DNA from: Hypericum androsaemum
Lineage: Eukaryota > Streptophyta > Magnoliopsida > Malpighiales > Hypericaceae
Length of the DNA stretch: 64,000 nt
Reading direction: 5' to 3'
NCBI GenBank assembly: GCA_963995505.1
Contig: OZ023182.1
Span: 16,901,619 to 16,965,618, forward strand
Shown: positions 55,877-64,000 of the stretch, piece after piece
Layout of the letters: every line of letters begins with the position of its first letter
Numbering within the stretch: position 1 is the stretch's first letter
Notes under the pieces: generated by a model
Database searches by the model: none
Told to the model about the DNA's origin: nothing
What the model saw: the letters and a program-made list of their open reading frames with translations, nothing else
Program-made: the position numbers and the translations under genes

Positions 55877-57666
55877 TTACAAGTTATTGATATTACCTGC
55901 AATCATCATCACATTCTTAATGGCGTCGTTCTTGAAGCGGGTGTTAAGATTGCTTGCAATGTGTCTAAAACAATATCGATGGGTAGTCCCCGAACTTTCT
56001 CCCCAACCATTTTCATCCACCATTGCCCTCAATATATCTTTGTGCCGATCAGAAATAACACATATGTCGCTTCGGTCAGGAATCACATGCATCCTAATTT
56101 GTCTCATAAACCAGGGCCAACTACTGGTGTTCTCGCTCTCAACGAGGGCAAATGATATTGGAATTATAGCATTATTCCCATCAACAGCAGTGGCGATCAA
56201 AAGGCCATGCTGATACTTTCCATACAAGAATGTTCCATCAATCTCCAACACAGGGATGCAATGTTGGAAAGCCTCAATGCAGGGCTTGAAGCTCCAGAAA
56301 ACTCGCCTGAAGTTTTTTGTCCCAGGTTCAAGAGAAACCACATAATGGTCTACGCCTGGGACACAATGATAATATTCCCATTTTACAACAGTTCCAGGAT
56401 TCTTAGCCTTGCACGCCGCAAACTATTGCGGAAGGCGATTGTATGATTCATCCCAATCCCCCCATAATTATTGTAATGCCCTCTCTCTTCCCCACCAAGC
56501 CTTCTTATATGAGGGCTCGAATCTAATTCGGTCTTGTATTTTAGTTATAATAAACCTAATTAGAATGTCTGGCTGTTGCGCAACTATATTCATAATTACT
56601 TCTGCAATGTGGAGTTGTCGATGATCTTTTGAAGGTCGTTCTGCACTACAGGTATGCGGGTAGATGTATTTGACGATTCGCCATATATGAAGTATTAATC
56701 CCTTTGCAGAGACACGGATCTTCCATTTACACCCTTCTTCCCATTTTATACACTTCACAGCGTAAGTGCGGGGTCTTGTTTCCTTAAGCTTCAACTCGCG
56801 CCGCACTTTCATTGAGAATCTTTCGATCTCCCTCTTTGCATCTTCTTTGGTATTCCATATTGTACCCTCCTTCAATTCACCATCATAACTTCCATCCATT
56901 TCTGTGTGAGGTCCCAATCTTCATCATAAATACTCATCGATTCTTGTTCACCATGCTCAGTTGCAGCAACATGATAGTGACCGTCAAACTGTGGTTCTCC
57001 ATATTGTTCTTCTTCTTCTTCTTCTCCGTATAGTTCTTCTTCTTCTCTGTGTTGTTCTTGTTCTTCTTCTTCTTCGGTATGAAAATTTGTAGTTGCATAT
57101 GGATGTACTTCTGTAGGATCATATTCAAACCAAACTGTTTGGACTTCATTATCATCGACATCAGCATCCCTCATGTAAGGAACAACAACAGGCGTCACTC
57201 TTGACAGACCAGCTCCATGACTATCCCTTATGGAAGAAAGTAAAAAAGGCGACACTCTTGACGGACCAGCTCCATCATTACTCATTAACTGGTTTTCATG
57301 AACATCCAATATTTGGTAATTATTTGACACCCTCTTCTCCACAATGATTTCCAAATAAATCACACTCTTGTACGGTCCTACAAACCTTATCATTGTGTAA
57401 ACCATATTCCTAACATCTCCATCATTGTCAATAGGCATTTGATGAAATTTCTCTCTGTCAATAGGATATCTAAATAGCAGCCTACGAACTTCTTCACAAG
57501 GACCAATAGTCTTTTCATATACTTTTGTTAATAACACATCATAGGAGAAATCTTCATAACACTTGATCTTTTTTTCAAATCCACCGATGTAATAAAATCC
57601 GATTTCACTGTTGTAGTACATTTCTCCATCATATTTCAAAGTTAATCGTACATTCCGCAAAGCCAT
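55877..57666 (-). pseudogene. MuDR-type transposase, truncated and broken
   Basis: Begins at 57666 (MALRNVRLTLKYDGEMYYNS) with an N-terminal region and an acidic EEEE-rich stretch, then the MuDR DNA-binding domain (NTKEDAKREIERFSMK, CKWKIRVSAKG). A frameshift near 56895 separates them, and two in-frame stops (about 56468 and 56424) follow. The MULE catalytic core begins VLEIDGTFLYGKYQHGLLIA and includes CVISDRHKDI, giving two catalytic Asp. It ends at 55877 after VMMIAG with a possible splice donor (gtaatatc). The catalytic Glu region and the SWIM zinc finger are not found, so C-terminal sequence is lost. Confidence 0.85.
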
Positions 57667-57709
57667 TTTTTCAACTATAACAAAAGAATTTGACACTTAA
57701 TTAGAGTAG

Positions 57710-58450
57710 CTTAATTCATAAGTTCACAAAATAAAATTGCAGAAATTCATCAACTATAACAAAATTTATGGCAAAGTTTTAATTGACACATAATTAGAGG
57801 TGGCATAATCCATCATCAAATGTAATTAAAATTTGTGAATGAATTTAATAAACAACCAAATAAGAGACATGTATGTTCTTTTCTTATGCATTAATTTCAT
57901 ATTTATGACAATATACAAGTAACATAACAAATTGATGACAAAATTTATTCAGAAAATATAATTGACCGTATTCATCAACTATCACAAAATTTATGACAAA
58001 CTCTAAATTCACATATAATTAGAGGTTGCATAATCCATCATCAAATATAATTTTTGATAATTTTATCTATTAAAATTATTACTAATTACTAAATTCCCAC
58101 TTATTTTTTCTTATGCACTAATTTCATATTTATAACAAGATTGTTGTATAAGCAACATAACAAATTAATGACAAAATTTATTATGAAAATAAAATTATAG
58201 TAATTCATCAACTATAATAAAATTTATGACAACGTATAAATTGATACATAATTAGAGGTGGCATAATCTATCATAAGTTCATGATTAATTACCGATATGG
58301 TTAATTTCATATTTATGACAAAATTATTGTATAAGTAACATAACAATGACAAAATTTATTCCAAAAATCGAATTGCAGAAATTCATCAACTATAATAAAA
58401 TTTATGACAAAGTATAAATTGATACATTATTAGAGGTAACATAATCCATC
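57710..58450 (-). repeat. Four ~150-bp AT-rich subterminal repeats of the MULE
   Basis: Near-copies contain attcatcaactataacaaaa, then aatttatgacaa and cataattagaggtggcataa, at about 57745, 57985, 58210 and 58390. They lie in the transposase's upstream region next to the right inverted repeat. Confidence 0.8.
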
Positions 58451-58589
58451 ATAAGAAGTTCACAAAAAAAATTGCAAATTGAAACGTACCTTCGGAGGAA
58501 AAAATTTAGAAACGGTGAAGTTGTTCTTCTGTGAGGAGGAAGAAATGTTGGGAGGATTATATAGACCCCAGGTCGAAATTATATTTCGA

Positions 58590-58909
58590 TTTTCGACCAC
58601 TTTTTCCCGTTTTTTCTGGATCTTGTTCTGAGTCAGGTCATCCACCTAAGTCGAAGGAAAATTTCGATCTGCATCCCCAGATCAAAATTTTTTTTTCGAT
58701 TTGGACCCTAGGTCTAAAATATTTTTTGACCTGGGTACCAAATCGAAAATACGCTTTCGACCAGGGAAGTCGAAACCGTTTTTCGTTTTGGTCTCAGGTC
58801 TAAATATTTTTTCGACCTCCAAAACGAACACCATTTTCGGAAATTTTTAAATAGTAACACCATATCAGTTATTATACGTGAACAGTAACACCATATTAGG
58901 TAAAAACCC
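58590..58909 (-). repeat. MULE right inverted repeat
   Basis: Reverse complement matches the left arm over roughly 300 bp; one internal ggtcgaaa unit present in the left arm (about 52268-52290) is missing here. Confidence 0.88.
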
Positions 58910-59286
58910 AATTGAAGTCCAAGTGGACTTGTGTTTTGTCCGTGGAGGGGAGAGAGATGAGATGGAAGAGTGCTAGGTATATTCAAGCATATAATAATCG
59001 GTGGTCAAAGTCAATAAAGGTGGCTTGCAAGCAGTATATGAAAAACACTGAGTAATTTTCTAAAAGAGGGTTTATTTTCTCGACAAATTCTCTGAATGGG
59101 GTTGTCTGGGGATGTTTTTTTTGTCTAGGGTCGAGCCAGAAACTGCTCAGCGGGGAGCTTTTTTGTTTTGCCAAAAACCGCTCCACCGGGAGCGTTTTTT
59201 GGTTTGCCAAAAACCAAAAAACATCCACCGAAAAAAAATTAGCTACACTGAGCAAGGGGGAGAAAATCCAAATAAAAATACACAAT

Positions 59287-59360
59287 GGCTCTTGTTCGGA
59301 ATCGAACCGAAGACTTCCACAATTTAAAATAAGCACTCTAACCAATCAATCTACAAGAGC
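59287..59360 (-). other. tRNA-like sequence, left arm
   Basis: Acceptor GCTCTTG/CAAGAGC pairs at all 7 positions, the T arm keeps GGTTCGATTCC, and the D loop keeps GGTTAGAG. The anticodon stem does not pair (CTTAT versus TGTGG), so no isotype can be read. Likely a tRNA-derived relic. Confidence 0.55.
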
Positions 59361-60169
59361 CTATTGACTTATAACTTTGTAATAAATAATATATTACATA
59401 TATACGATTTCTATGAAATATGTAATATATTACATAAATACATATTTATATAAAATAATATTTATTACATAAATACATATTTATGTAATATTTTATATTA
59501 CATAAATACGTATTTATGAAATACATATTTATGTAATATATTATTTATATTTATGTAATAAATTATTATTTATGTATATTATATATATTTGTATTTATGT
59601 AATATATTATTTATTAAATAAATATGTATTTATGAAATATATTATTTTTAAATAAATACATATTTCATAAATATATTTATGAAATATATTATTTATTAAA
59701 TAAATATGTATTTATGAAATAAGTCTTTATTTTTTTTTGTATTTAGCTGGGTGTATTATATTACGAAAGTAGTTGTTCATATTAACTTCAAAATAGAATT
59801 TTTTATTTGGAGGTACTTTTTCATTGCAACCTTATCAAAGGGAATTCCAAAATATTATTATTTTTAATAAACATTACTTCCTCTTTATTTTTAATAAACA
59901 AGCTGTATAATGGTTAAGACCGGGTTCTGGTTTAAATATGACAATTAAATTGGTGGGCAATTTTTGGCAAAACAAAAAATGCTCCCGGCTGAGCGATTTT
60001 TGGCAAAACAAAAAACACTCCCGGCTTTTGATAAAAAAAAGTTTTTTCGGTAATTTTTCTTCGCTTTGGGTAATTTTGTTTGGAACCCTTATTTATGTAA
60101 TATATTACATATTTCATAGAAATCGTATATATGTAATATATTATTTATTACAAAGTTATAAGTTAATAA

Positions 60170-60243
60170 GCTCTTGTAGATTGGTTGGTTAGAGTGCTTA
60201 ATTAAAATTGTGGAGGTCTTCGGTTCGATTCTGAACAAGAGCC
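60170..60243 (+). other. tRNA-like sequence, right arm
   Basis: Mirror copy of the left-arm sequence with the same 7-bp acceptor stem and a 5-bp T stem (TTCGG/CTGAA with one G-T pair). A and B boxes (tagattggttgg, ggttcgattct) are recognisable. The anticodon stem is decayed here too. Confidence 0.55.
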
Positions 60244-61426
60244 ATTGTGTATTTTTATTTGGATTTTCTCCCCCTTGCTCAGGGTAGCTAATTTTTTTTT
60301 CGGTGACAACACAAAAACGCTTCCAGTGGAGTTTTTTTGGTAAACCAAAAAACGCTCCCGATGGAGCAGTTTTTGACAAACCAAAAAATGCTCCCAGTGC
60401 CAAAAACTGCTCCCGGTGGAGCAGTTTTTGGCAAAACAAAAAACACGCTGCCCGTTGAGCGGTTTCTGGCTCGACTCCAGACAAGGAAAACATCCCCTGA
60501 CAACTCCATTCAGGGAATTGTCGGAGAAATAAATCCCCTTTTAGAAAATTACCCAAAAACACTAAGATGAATCATTGAAGGAGATTTTTGAAAATTGATG
60601 TACTATTTTTTTTTATCTTTAAAAATTGATATATTTTCGTATCTTTATTTTTTTAAAACTAAAATGCGATTAATATTGCATGATATGATATGCCTTTCAA
60701 ATACAACGGTGAAATTGTTTAAGGAAAATATCTTCGTATTGATGAGTCTTCCTTTCTAGATGGATGGCTGCGAAAATGATTCAAATGGACCCGTCCTTAT
60801 CTTTTGCTGCCGAGCAATCAAGTACCTGTCTGCCATCGGTGCTGTTATATACGATTACGGCCTTCAATGCAATTTGAATAACATTTTCAATACCTGCAAC
60901 TACCGTGTACCCCACGCATCTATGGTTTTAGTCAGTGCATTTGATCAATTACTTGGTACTATGATCAATTTGAAAAAGGTCATGTTAAGATTATAGTATC
61001 GTTAATTTGACTTATTTACTGATACCATCTTGTGACTCCTTATTATTCTCAGAATTCTTTCTTTAGTGATCCATTGTCTGATTAGACGAGAACTTTATAA
61101 AATCTTTCTCATATCTTGTTATTTTATTTGCACAATTTCCGCTAGGATAATGTGGCACATTTAATCTTATTAAATTAAGATAGGATCATAGAGTTCTACA
61201 TGATTATGACCCATGATATGCTTGTTCAATGTGAACACAAAATCATGATAACAAATTTTTAGACCATTCACAGCGGCGACCCTGGGATTGGGATTGGGTC
61301 ACCCGCTGTAGCAAAAAAAAATAAAATAAAAATAAATGAAAAATAAAATGTGAAGCCCGGCCGGGCTGTTGTGCAGAGATGTCAAGTGACTCTGAGACAC
61401 AGCCCGGGCCGGGAAATATAATACTC

Positions 61427-61431
<5 letters not shown>

Positions 61432-61485
<54 letters not shown>
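61432..61485. repeat. (TA)n microsatellite
   Basis: About 27 uninterrupted TA units flanked by the inverted 9-mers atactctta and taagagtat, so the locus can extrude as one hairpin. Confidence 0.9.
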
Positions 61486-61487
<2 letters not shown>

Positions 61488-61649
61488 AGTATGGGTCGAA
61501 TCTTGATCATCTCTGTTCTTTATTTACACTGTAACTTCTCTATCTCTTCTCTTTGTTATTGTTCATCTCCTATATATAGTCGGGAAGCCATCTCCCACCT
61601 ACAATGTTAATATATATATAACAATTTTCCCTCTACAATGTTATATTAA

Positions 61650-61695
61650 CCAAATATCACTAAGTAGATTTATTAAACTTGTTATTGTTATTGAA

Positions 61696-61731
<36 letters not shown>

Positions 61732-61757
61732 TTTTCAATCTACTTTAGTGATATTTG
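61650..61757. repeat. Small fold-back sequence with (AT)n core
   Basis: ccaaatatcactaagtagat and, in reverse complement, ccaaatatcactaaagtaga flank an (AT)n-T(n) core (61696-61735). Probably a Stowaway- or Tourist-size MITE nested in the larger element; no target duplication fixed. Confidence 0.6.
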
Positions 61758-62388
61758 GCACATTGTTATTCGATAAAAATATGAAAATTCATATTTTTTT
61801 ATTCTCTATAAATTGAGCATAATATTTTTAATTTGTATAGAGTTTTATTTTGTAATTCTCTACGAAAAATCGTATAAATAATGTGGATGAGAGAGAAATT
61901 AATTGTTTATTCCGTGACTTATGTTGGACTAGGTTGTAATTGGAGGAAAAAACTATTTAATTGAGTTGGGTAGTATGTAGATAAGAGATAAATTAATTAT
62001 TTATTCTGTGACCTAAGTTGGGATGGTTCCCATTGTAGATAGTCTTAGAAGCAGCCAATTATTGATCCATAATATAATAACTTTCAACATTCATCGCTAT
62101 CATGGATCTCATCAAATCAAAACTGAAATCGTTAACATAAAATATTGTTCAGGCCTGGTTCAATTTTTGATTTTCGGAGTCGAGAGCGCTGTTGTATTCT
62201 AAATCTTGTTTTGAGAGTTTTTTTTTGAATTAAGCCCGTTACTATAAAATTTCATGGATTGGGCAATATGGGCCACTTAGGCCCAAATTATTAGTCTAGT
62301 TCTCGAGCCCATTGCACGGGAAAAAAAGCCGAAGACCTCGCAAGCTTTCTCCACCTCAAAGCATTGAATTAAGCGTTCTCCAAATTAT

Positions 62389-63020
62389 TGTACATTAGCT
62401 GTAATTATACACTTCCCTAATCTTCTTGTATAAATACCTGTAAGAGATCATCAATAAGTGTGAGTGAGTTTATTCTCTCGATCTAAGTTTGTTCATGGTA
62501 TCAGAGCAGATCCAATTACCACTCAAATAGCTCACTTCCTCTTCGCTTAAACATCTTACCTTCAAGGCTGACAATGAAAGCGCAAGCCACATTGATTCCC
62601 CTGCGATTGCTCCCTCCGGTCCAGGGATGACCCAATTCAAGAAATTCTCAGAATCCAATACTTTCCTTGCCAATCAAGAGGTCTCTGCCAATGCTGCAAA
62701 GCGTTTTGCAAACTCCAGAGGAGGATCTAATTCCAGAAGTCGTGGAGGAGGGAGGACTAACATTACCTGCGATCATTGCGGGAGGCTTGGCCACCCAAAG
62801 GAGAAATGTAACAAAAATCCATGCTGTTTTCAAAGGAAAAAGAGCCGGAGACTCTGTATGTTCCAAGTTTGTCAAATAAATTACTTTCTATAACTAAGTT
62901 AACACATCAACTAAATTGCTTAGTTGAGTTTCGGGATTGCTCAACACGGAGGAAGATTGGTGAAGGAAAATTGATTAATGACCTTTACATGATAAAGCAT
63001 AGTCCTACGGCTCTAAATTA
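62389..63020 (+). mobile_element. Copia remnant: LTR end, primer site and gag/protease pieces
   Basis: LTR 3' part with taaatacctgtaagag ends at about 62495 and is followed by TGGTATCAGAGC. Within 600 bp there follow a gag zinc knuckle CDHCGRLGHPKEKC (about 62770-62810) and a protease/pre-integrase piece LYVPSLSNKLLSITKL with GKLINDLYMIKH. The intervening domains are deleted, and integrase, RT and the second LTR are absent. Confidence 0.8.
62496..62507 (+). promoter_or_regulatory. Primer-binding site of the Copia remnant
   Basis: tggtatcagagc, initiator-Met tRNA type, directly after the LTR end gtttgttca. Confidence 0.85.
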
Positions 63021-63387
63021 ATCAATTCACAGAAAATAAATGTAATTGCGACTACTTTTAACACATGGGCTGCATTGCAGATCCCTAGTCGCAGTAAAAA
63101 TCATTATATGGCTTAATCCGTCGTATAGGATTGGAATAATATGGGAAAACTAAACAGAAGAGAAAAAGTTACGAGGAAAAAAATTCCAATAGATTTTTTC
63201 TCCTATTTATCAAAACTCGTTCTCTCTATATTAGTGATAAAATGCGAGTAATATATAAATAGTAAGTAATGTATGAGTAATATAAAAATTCTCGTTTCCA
63301 ATCTTATTTTGTTCCTATTCGTTCCCAAATAAATAGTAAGTGCTTGGAATAACAGGAAGTTCCCAATAATTTATTATTACAGACATC
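63021..63387. other. Intergenic region 3' of the second O-methyltransferase
   Basis: Aligns with 48915-49500 in the first segment copy; no gene. Confidence 0.6.
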
Positions 63388-63687
63388 TCAAAGCTCCTTG
63401 AGGAATTCCATGACAGACAATCCAAAAGCGCAGCAAGCAACATTGAAAGCTTGGAAGCCAGCTCCCATGGCTAAGTTCTCAAACTCCTTCTCTGTCCTTT
63501 CCTTGCCAGAGTTGAGAGACAACATGGCTACGTCAAGTTGGTGGACGACCTTATTAGCTAGGTTATTTTCGGGGACCTCCGGTAGGATGTATTCCACTAC
63601 GATCACCTTTCCGTTAGCCGAAAGATTGTCGTAACAGTTTTTAAAAAGTTTTAGACAATGCTCGTCGCTCCAATCGTGACATATCCA
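63388..63687 (-). CDS. Second COMT-like O-methyltransferase, last exon only
   Basis: The exon follows an acceptor (gtag) at 63688 and encodes 99 residues from [11 protein letters not shown] to MEFLKEL. The catalytic His-Asp (H269/D270 in COMT numbering), E297 (VVEYILP) and the KERTEKEF Glu are present. Relative to the neighbouring gene the loop after N324 is one residue shorter (LNSGKERT versus INPGSKERT), and position 319 is Ala, so the substrate pocket differs. No frame damage is seen. Exons 1-3 must lie to the right of the window, so whether the gene is complete is unknown. It is a tandem paralogue of 49531-51687 in the same orientation. Confidence 0.88.
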   Translation of the reverse strand, partial: WICHDWSDEHCLKLFKNCYDNLSANGKVIVVEYILPEVPENNLANKVVHQLDVAMLSLNSGKERTEKEFENLAMGAGFQAFNVACCAFGLSVMEFLKEL

Positions 63688-64000
63688 CTACAAAATTGAA
63701 GAGAAAATTATATTAGGAGCGCATCCACGTTTTACTAGGTATGAAATGTACAAATCATCTACGTATAAGAATAATGTCGTTTACTTCGAGTAATTGGAGT
63801 AAATATATTGATTGTCCCTATAAAAAATATAATGCATTGTTTAGTTGATAATATATTTTTTCCGGTGGTCTCTACGTCATTATTATGGCAAGCCAATTAC
63901 CCTTCTGCTTAATTGAAGAGGGCATGCGAAGAGAGGCACATGCCCTTATTTGTTCTTTTTTTCAACTGTGGGAAAAAAATGCAATTAACTATAATTAATA
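63688..64000 (-). other. Intron 3 of the second O-methyltransferase (partial)
   Basis: Starts with the acceptor side at 63688 and shows intron similarity to 49834-50074 at its beginning (aagagaaaattatattagga). Longer than the 241-bp intron of the paralogue, since exon 3 has not appeared by the window end. Confidence 0.55.

Larger units (their letters stand above)
52156..58909. mobile_element. MULE (6754 bp) with MuDR transposase and a plant-mobile-domain gene
   Basis: Long inverted ends (gagtttttacctaatatgg left; gggtttttacctaatatgg right, reverse complement) of about 300 bp and an exact 9-bp duplication aattgaagt (52147-52155, 58910-58918). Inside, a minus-strand MuDR-type transposase (57666-55877) and a plus-strand spliced PMD gene (53479-55817) meet tail to tail. 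Both are broken. Long inverted ends, 9-bp duplication and transposase together make the MULE assignment firm; PMD genes are known passengers or components of some plant MULE and Gypsy families. Confidence 0.92.
59050..60554. mobile_element. Foldback MULE (1505 bp) with tRNA-like sequence in each arm
   Basis: Inverted arms of about 390 and 450 bp begin gagtaattttctaaaag and gggtaattttctaaaag (right, reverse complement), with an exact 9-bp duplication aaaaacact on both sides (59041-59049, 60555-60563). Each arm carries repeated units like ccaaaaaccgctccaccggg and a 74-nt tRNA-like sequence. The centre (about 59440-60090) is AT-rich with imperfect palindromes and no coding capacity. Confidence 0.85.
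61262..62044. mobile_element. PIF/Harbinger-type non-autonomous element
   Basis: Flanked by TTA (61259-61261, 62045-62047). Inverted ends gaccattcacagcgg and gactatctacaatgg (right, reverse complement; 10 of 15 match). The first segment copy is uninterrupted at this place (about 46250). It contains a GC-rich hairpin cccggccgggctg/cagcccgggccggg (about 61362-61414), a (TA)27 tract (61432-61485) and a second fold-back insertion (61650-61757). Confidence 0.65.
60733..63687 (+). repeat. Segmental duplication, copy 2
   Basis: Aligns in blocks with 43209-49833 (see that entry). It lacks the hAT derivative, the 313-bp MITE, oxygenase exons 3-4 and the poly(A)-ended fragment, and has its own Harbinger-type insertion (61262-62044) and Copia remnant (62389-63020). 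The Copia remnant occupies the place of the oxygenase exons. Similarity probably continues past the window. Confidence 0.85.

Noticed and set aside
56934..57167. Lys/Asn-rich frame on the minus strand
   Set aside because: Out-of-frame reading of the acidic GAA-rich stretch of the MuDR-type transposase.
59440..60090. Replication origin or scaffold region
   Set aside because: AT-rich palindromes are explained as the core of a foldback element.

Overview
The window is plant nuclear DNA, probably from a dicot; the species cannot be told from the sequence. The evidence is spliced genes with GT-AG introns, plant-specific families (DMR6-like oxygenase, COMT-type O-methyltransferase, NHL/LEA_2, plant mobile domain), and a very high load of Copia, Gypsy, hAT, Mutator-like (MULE), LINE, TRIM and MITE sequences. 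It contains no bacterial operons, CRISPR arrays or rRNA.

Layout. 1-3515: the 5' part of a Copia element on the minus strand, inserted in an NDR1/HIN1-like (NHL) gene whose broken 3' part follows (3516-3977). 4596-5305: a frameshifted gene with a Nudix-like box. 5.8-6.8 kb: a coding-like GC-rich stretch split by a TRIM. 7-15.4 kb: mostly AT-rich spacer with a Tourist-like MITE, a LINE tail, and a ~165-bp tandem repeat split by a hAT element that itself holds a LINE tail. 15.7-18.2 kb: a non-autonomous LTR element with no polymerase. 18.8-20.8 kb: a probable 2-kb solo LTR. 22.3-37.7 kb: a nest of elements. An old LTR contains a Copia element (TSD cgtgt). Its gag is split by a young, intact CRM-like Gypsy element (TSD gatgc, 806-bp LTRs), and its 3' LTR is split by a hAT transposon. 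37.8-39.1 kb: a MULE.

39.7-51.7 kb holds the two intact host genes: a four-exon DMR6-like 2-oxoglutarate oxygenase (39715-47613, +, 336 aa) and a four-exon COMT-like O-methyltransferase (51687-49531, -, 365 aa), tail to tail. Intron 2 of the oxygenase is 6.5 kb because of insertions, among them a hAT derivative holding a Pack-MULE that carries a glutaredoxin-S17-like fragment. 52.2-58.9 kb: a 6.75-kb MULE (TSD aattgaagt) with a decayed MuDR transposase and a spliced, decayed plant-mobile-domain (PMD) gene. 59.05-60.55 kb: a foldback MULE with a tRNA-like sequence in each arm. 60.7-64 kb: a second, rearranged copy of the 43.2-50 kb segment. It keeps the last exon of a second O-methyltransferase and has lost the oxygenase exons.

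The oxygenase and O-methyltransferases could act in sequence on phenolics such as flavonoids, salicylate or phenylpropanoids; this is inference from family and proximity. Nearly everything else is transposable-element biology, and the duplicated segment provides empty sites that date several insertions.
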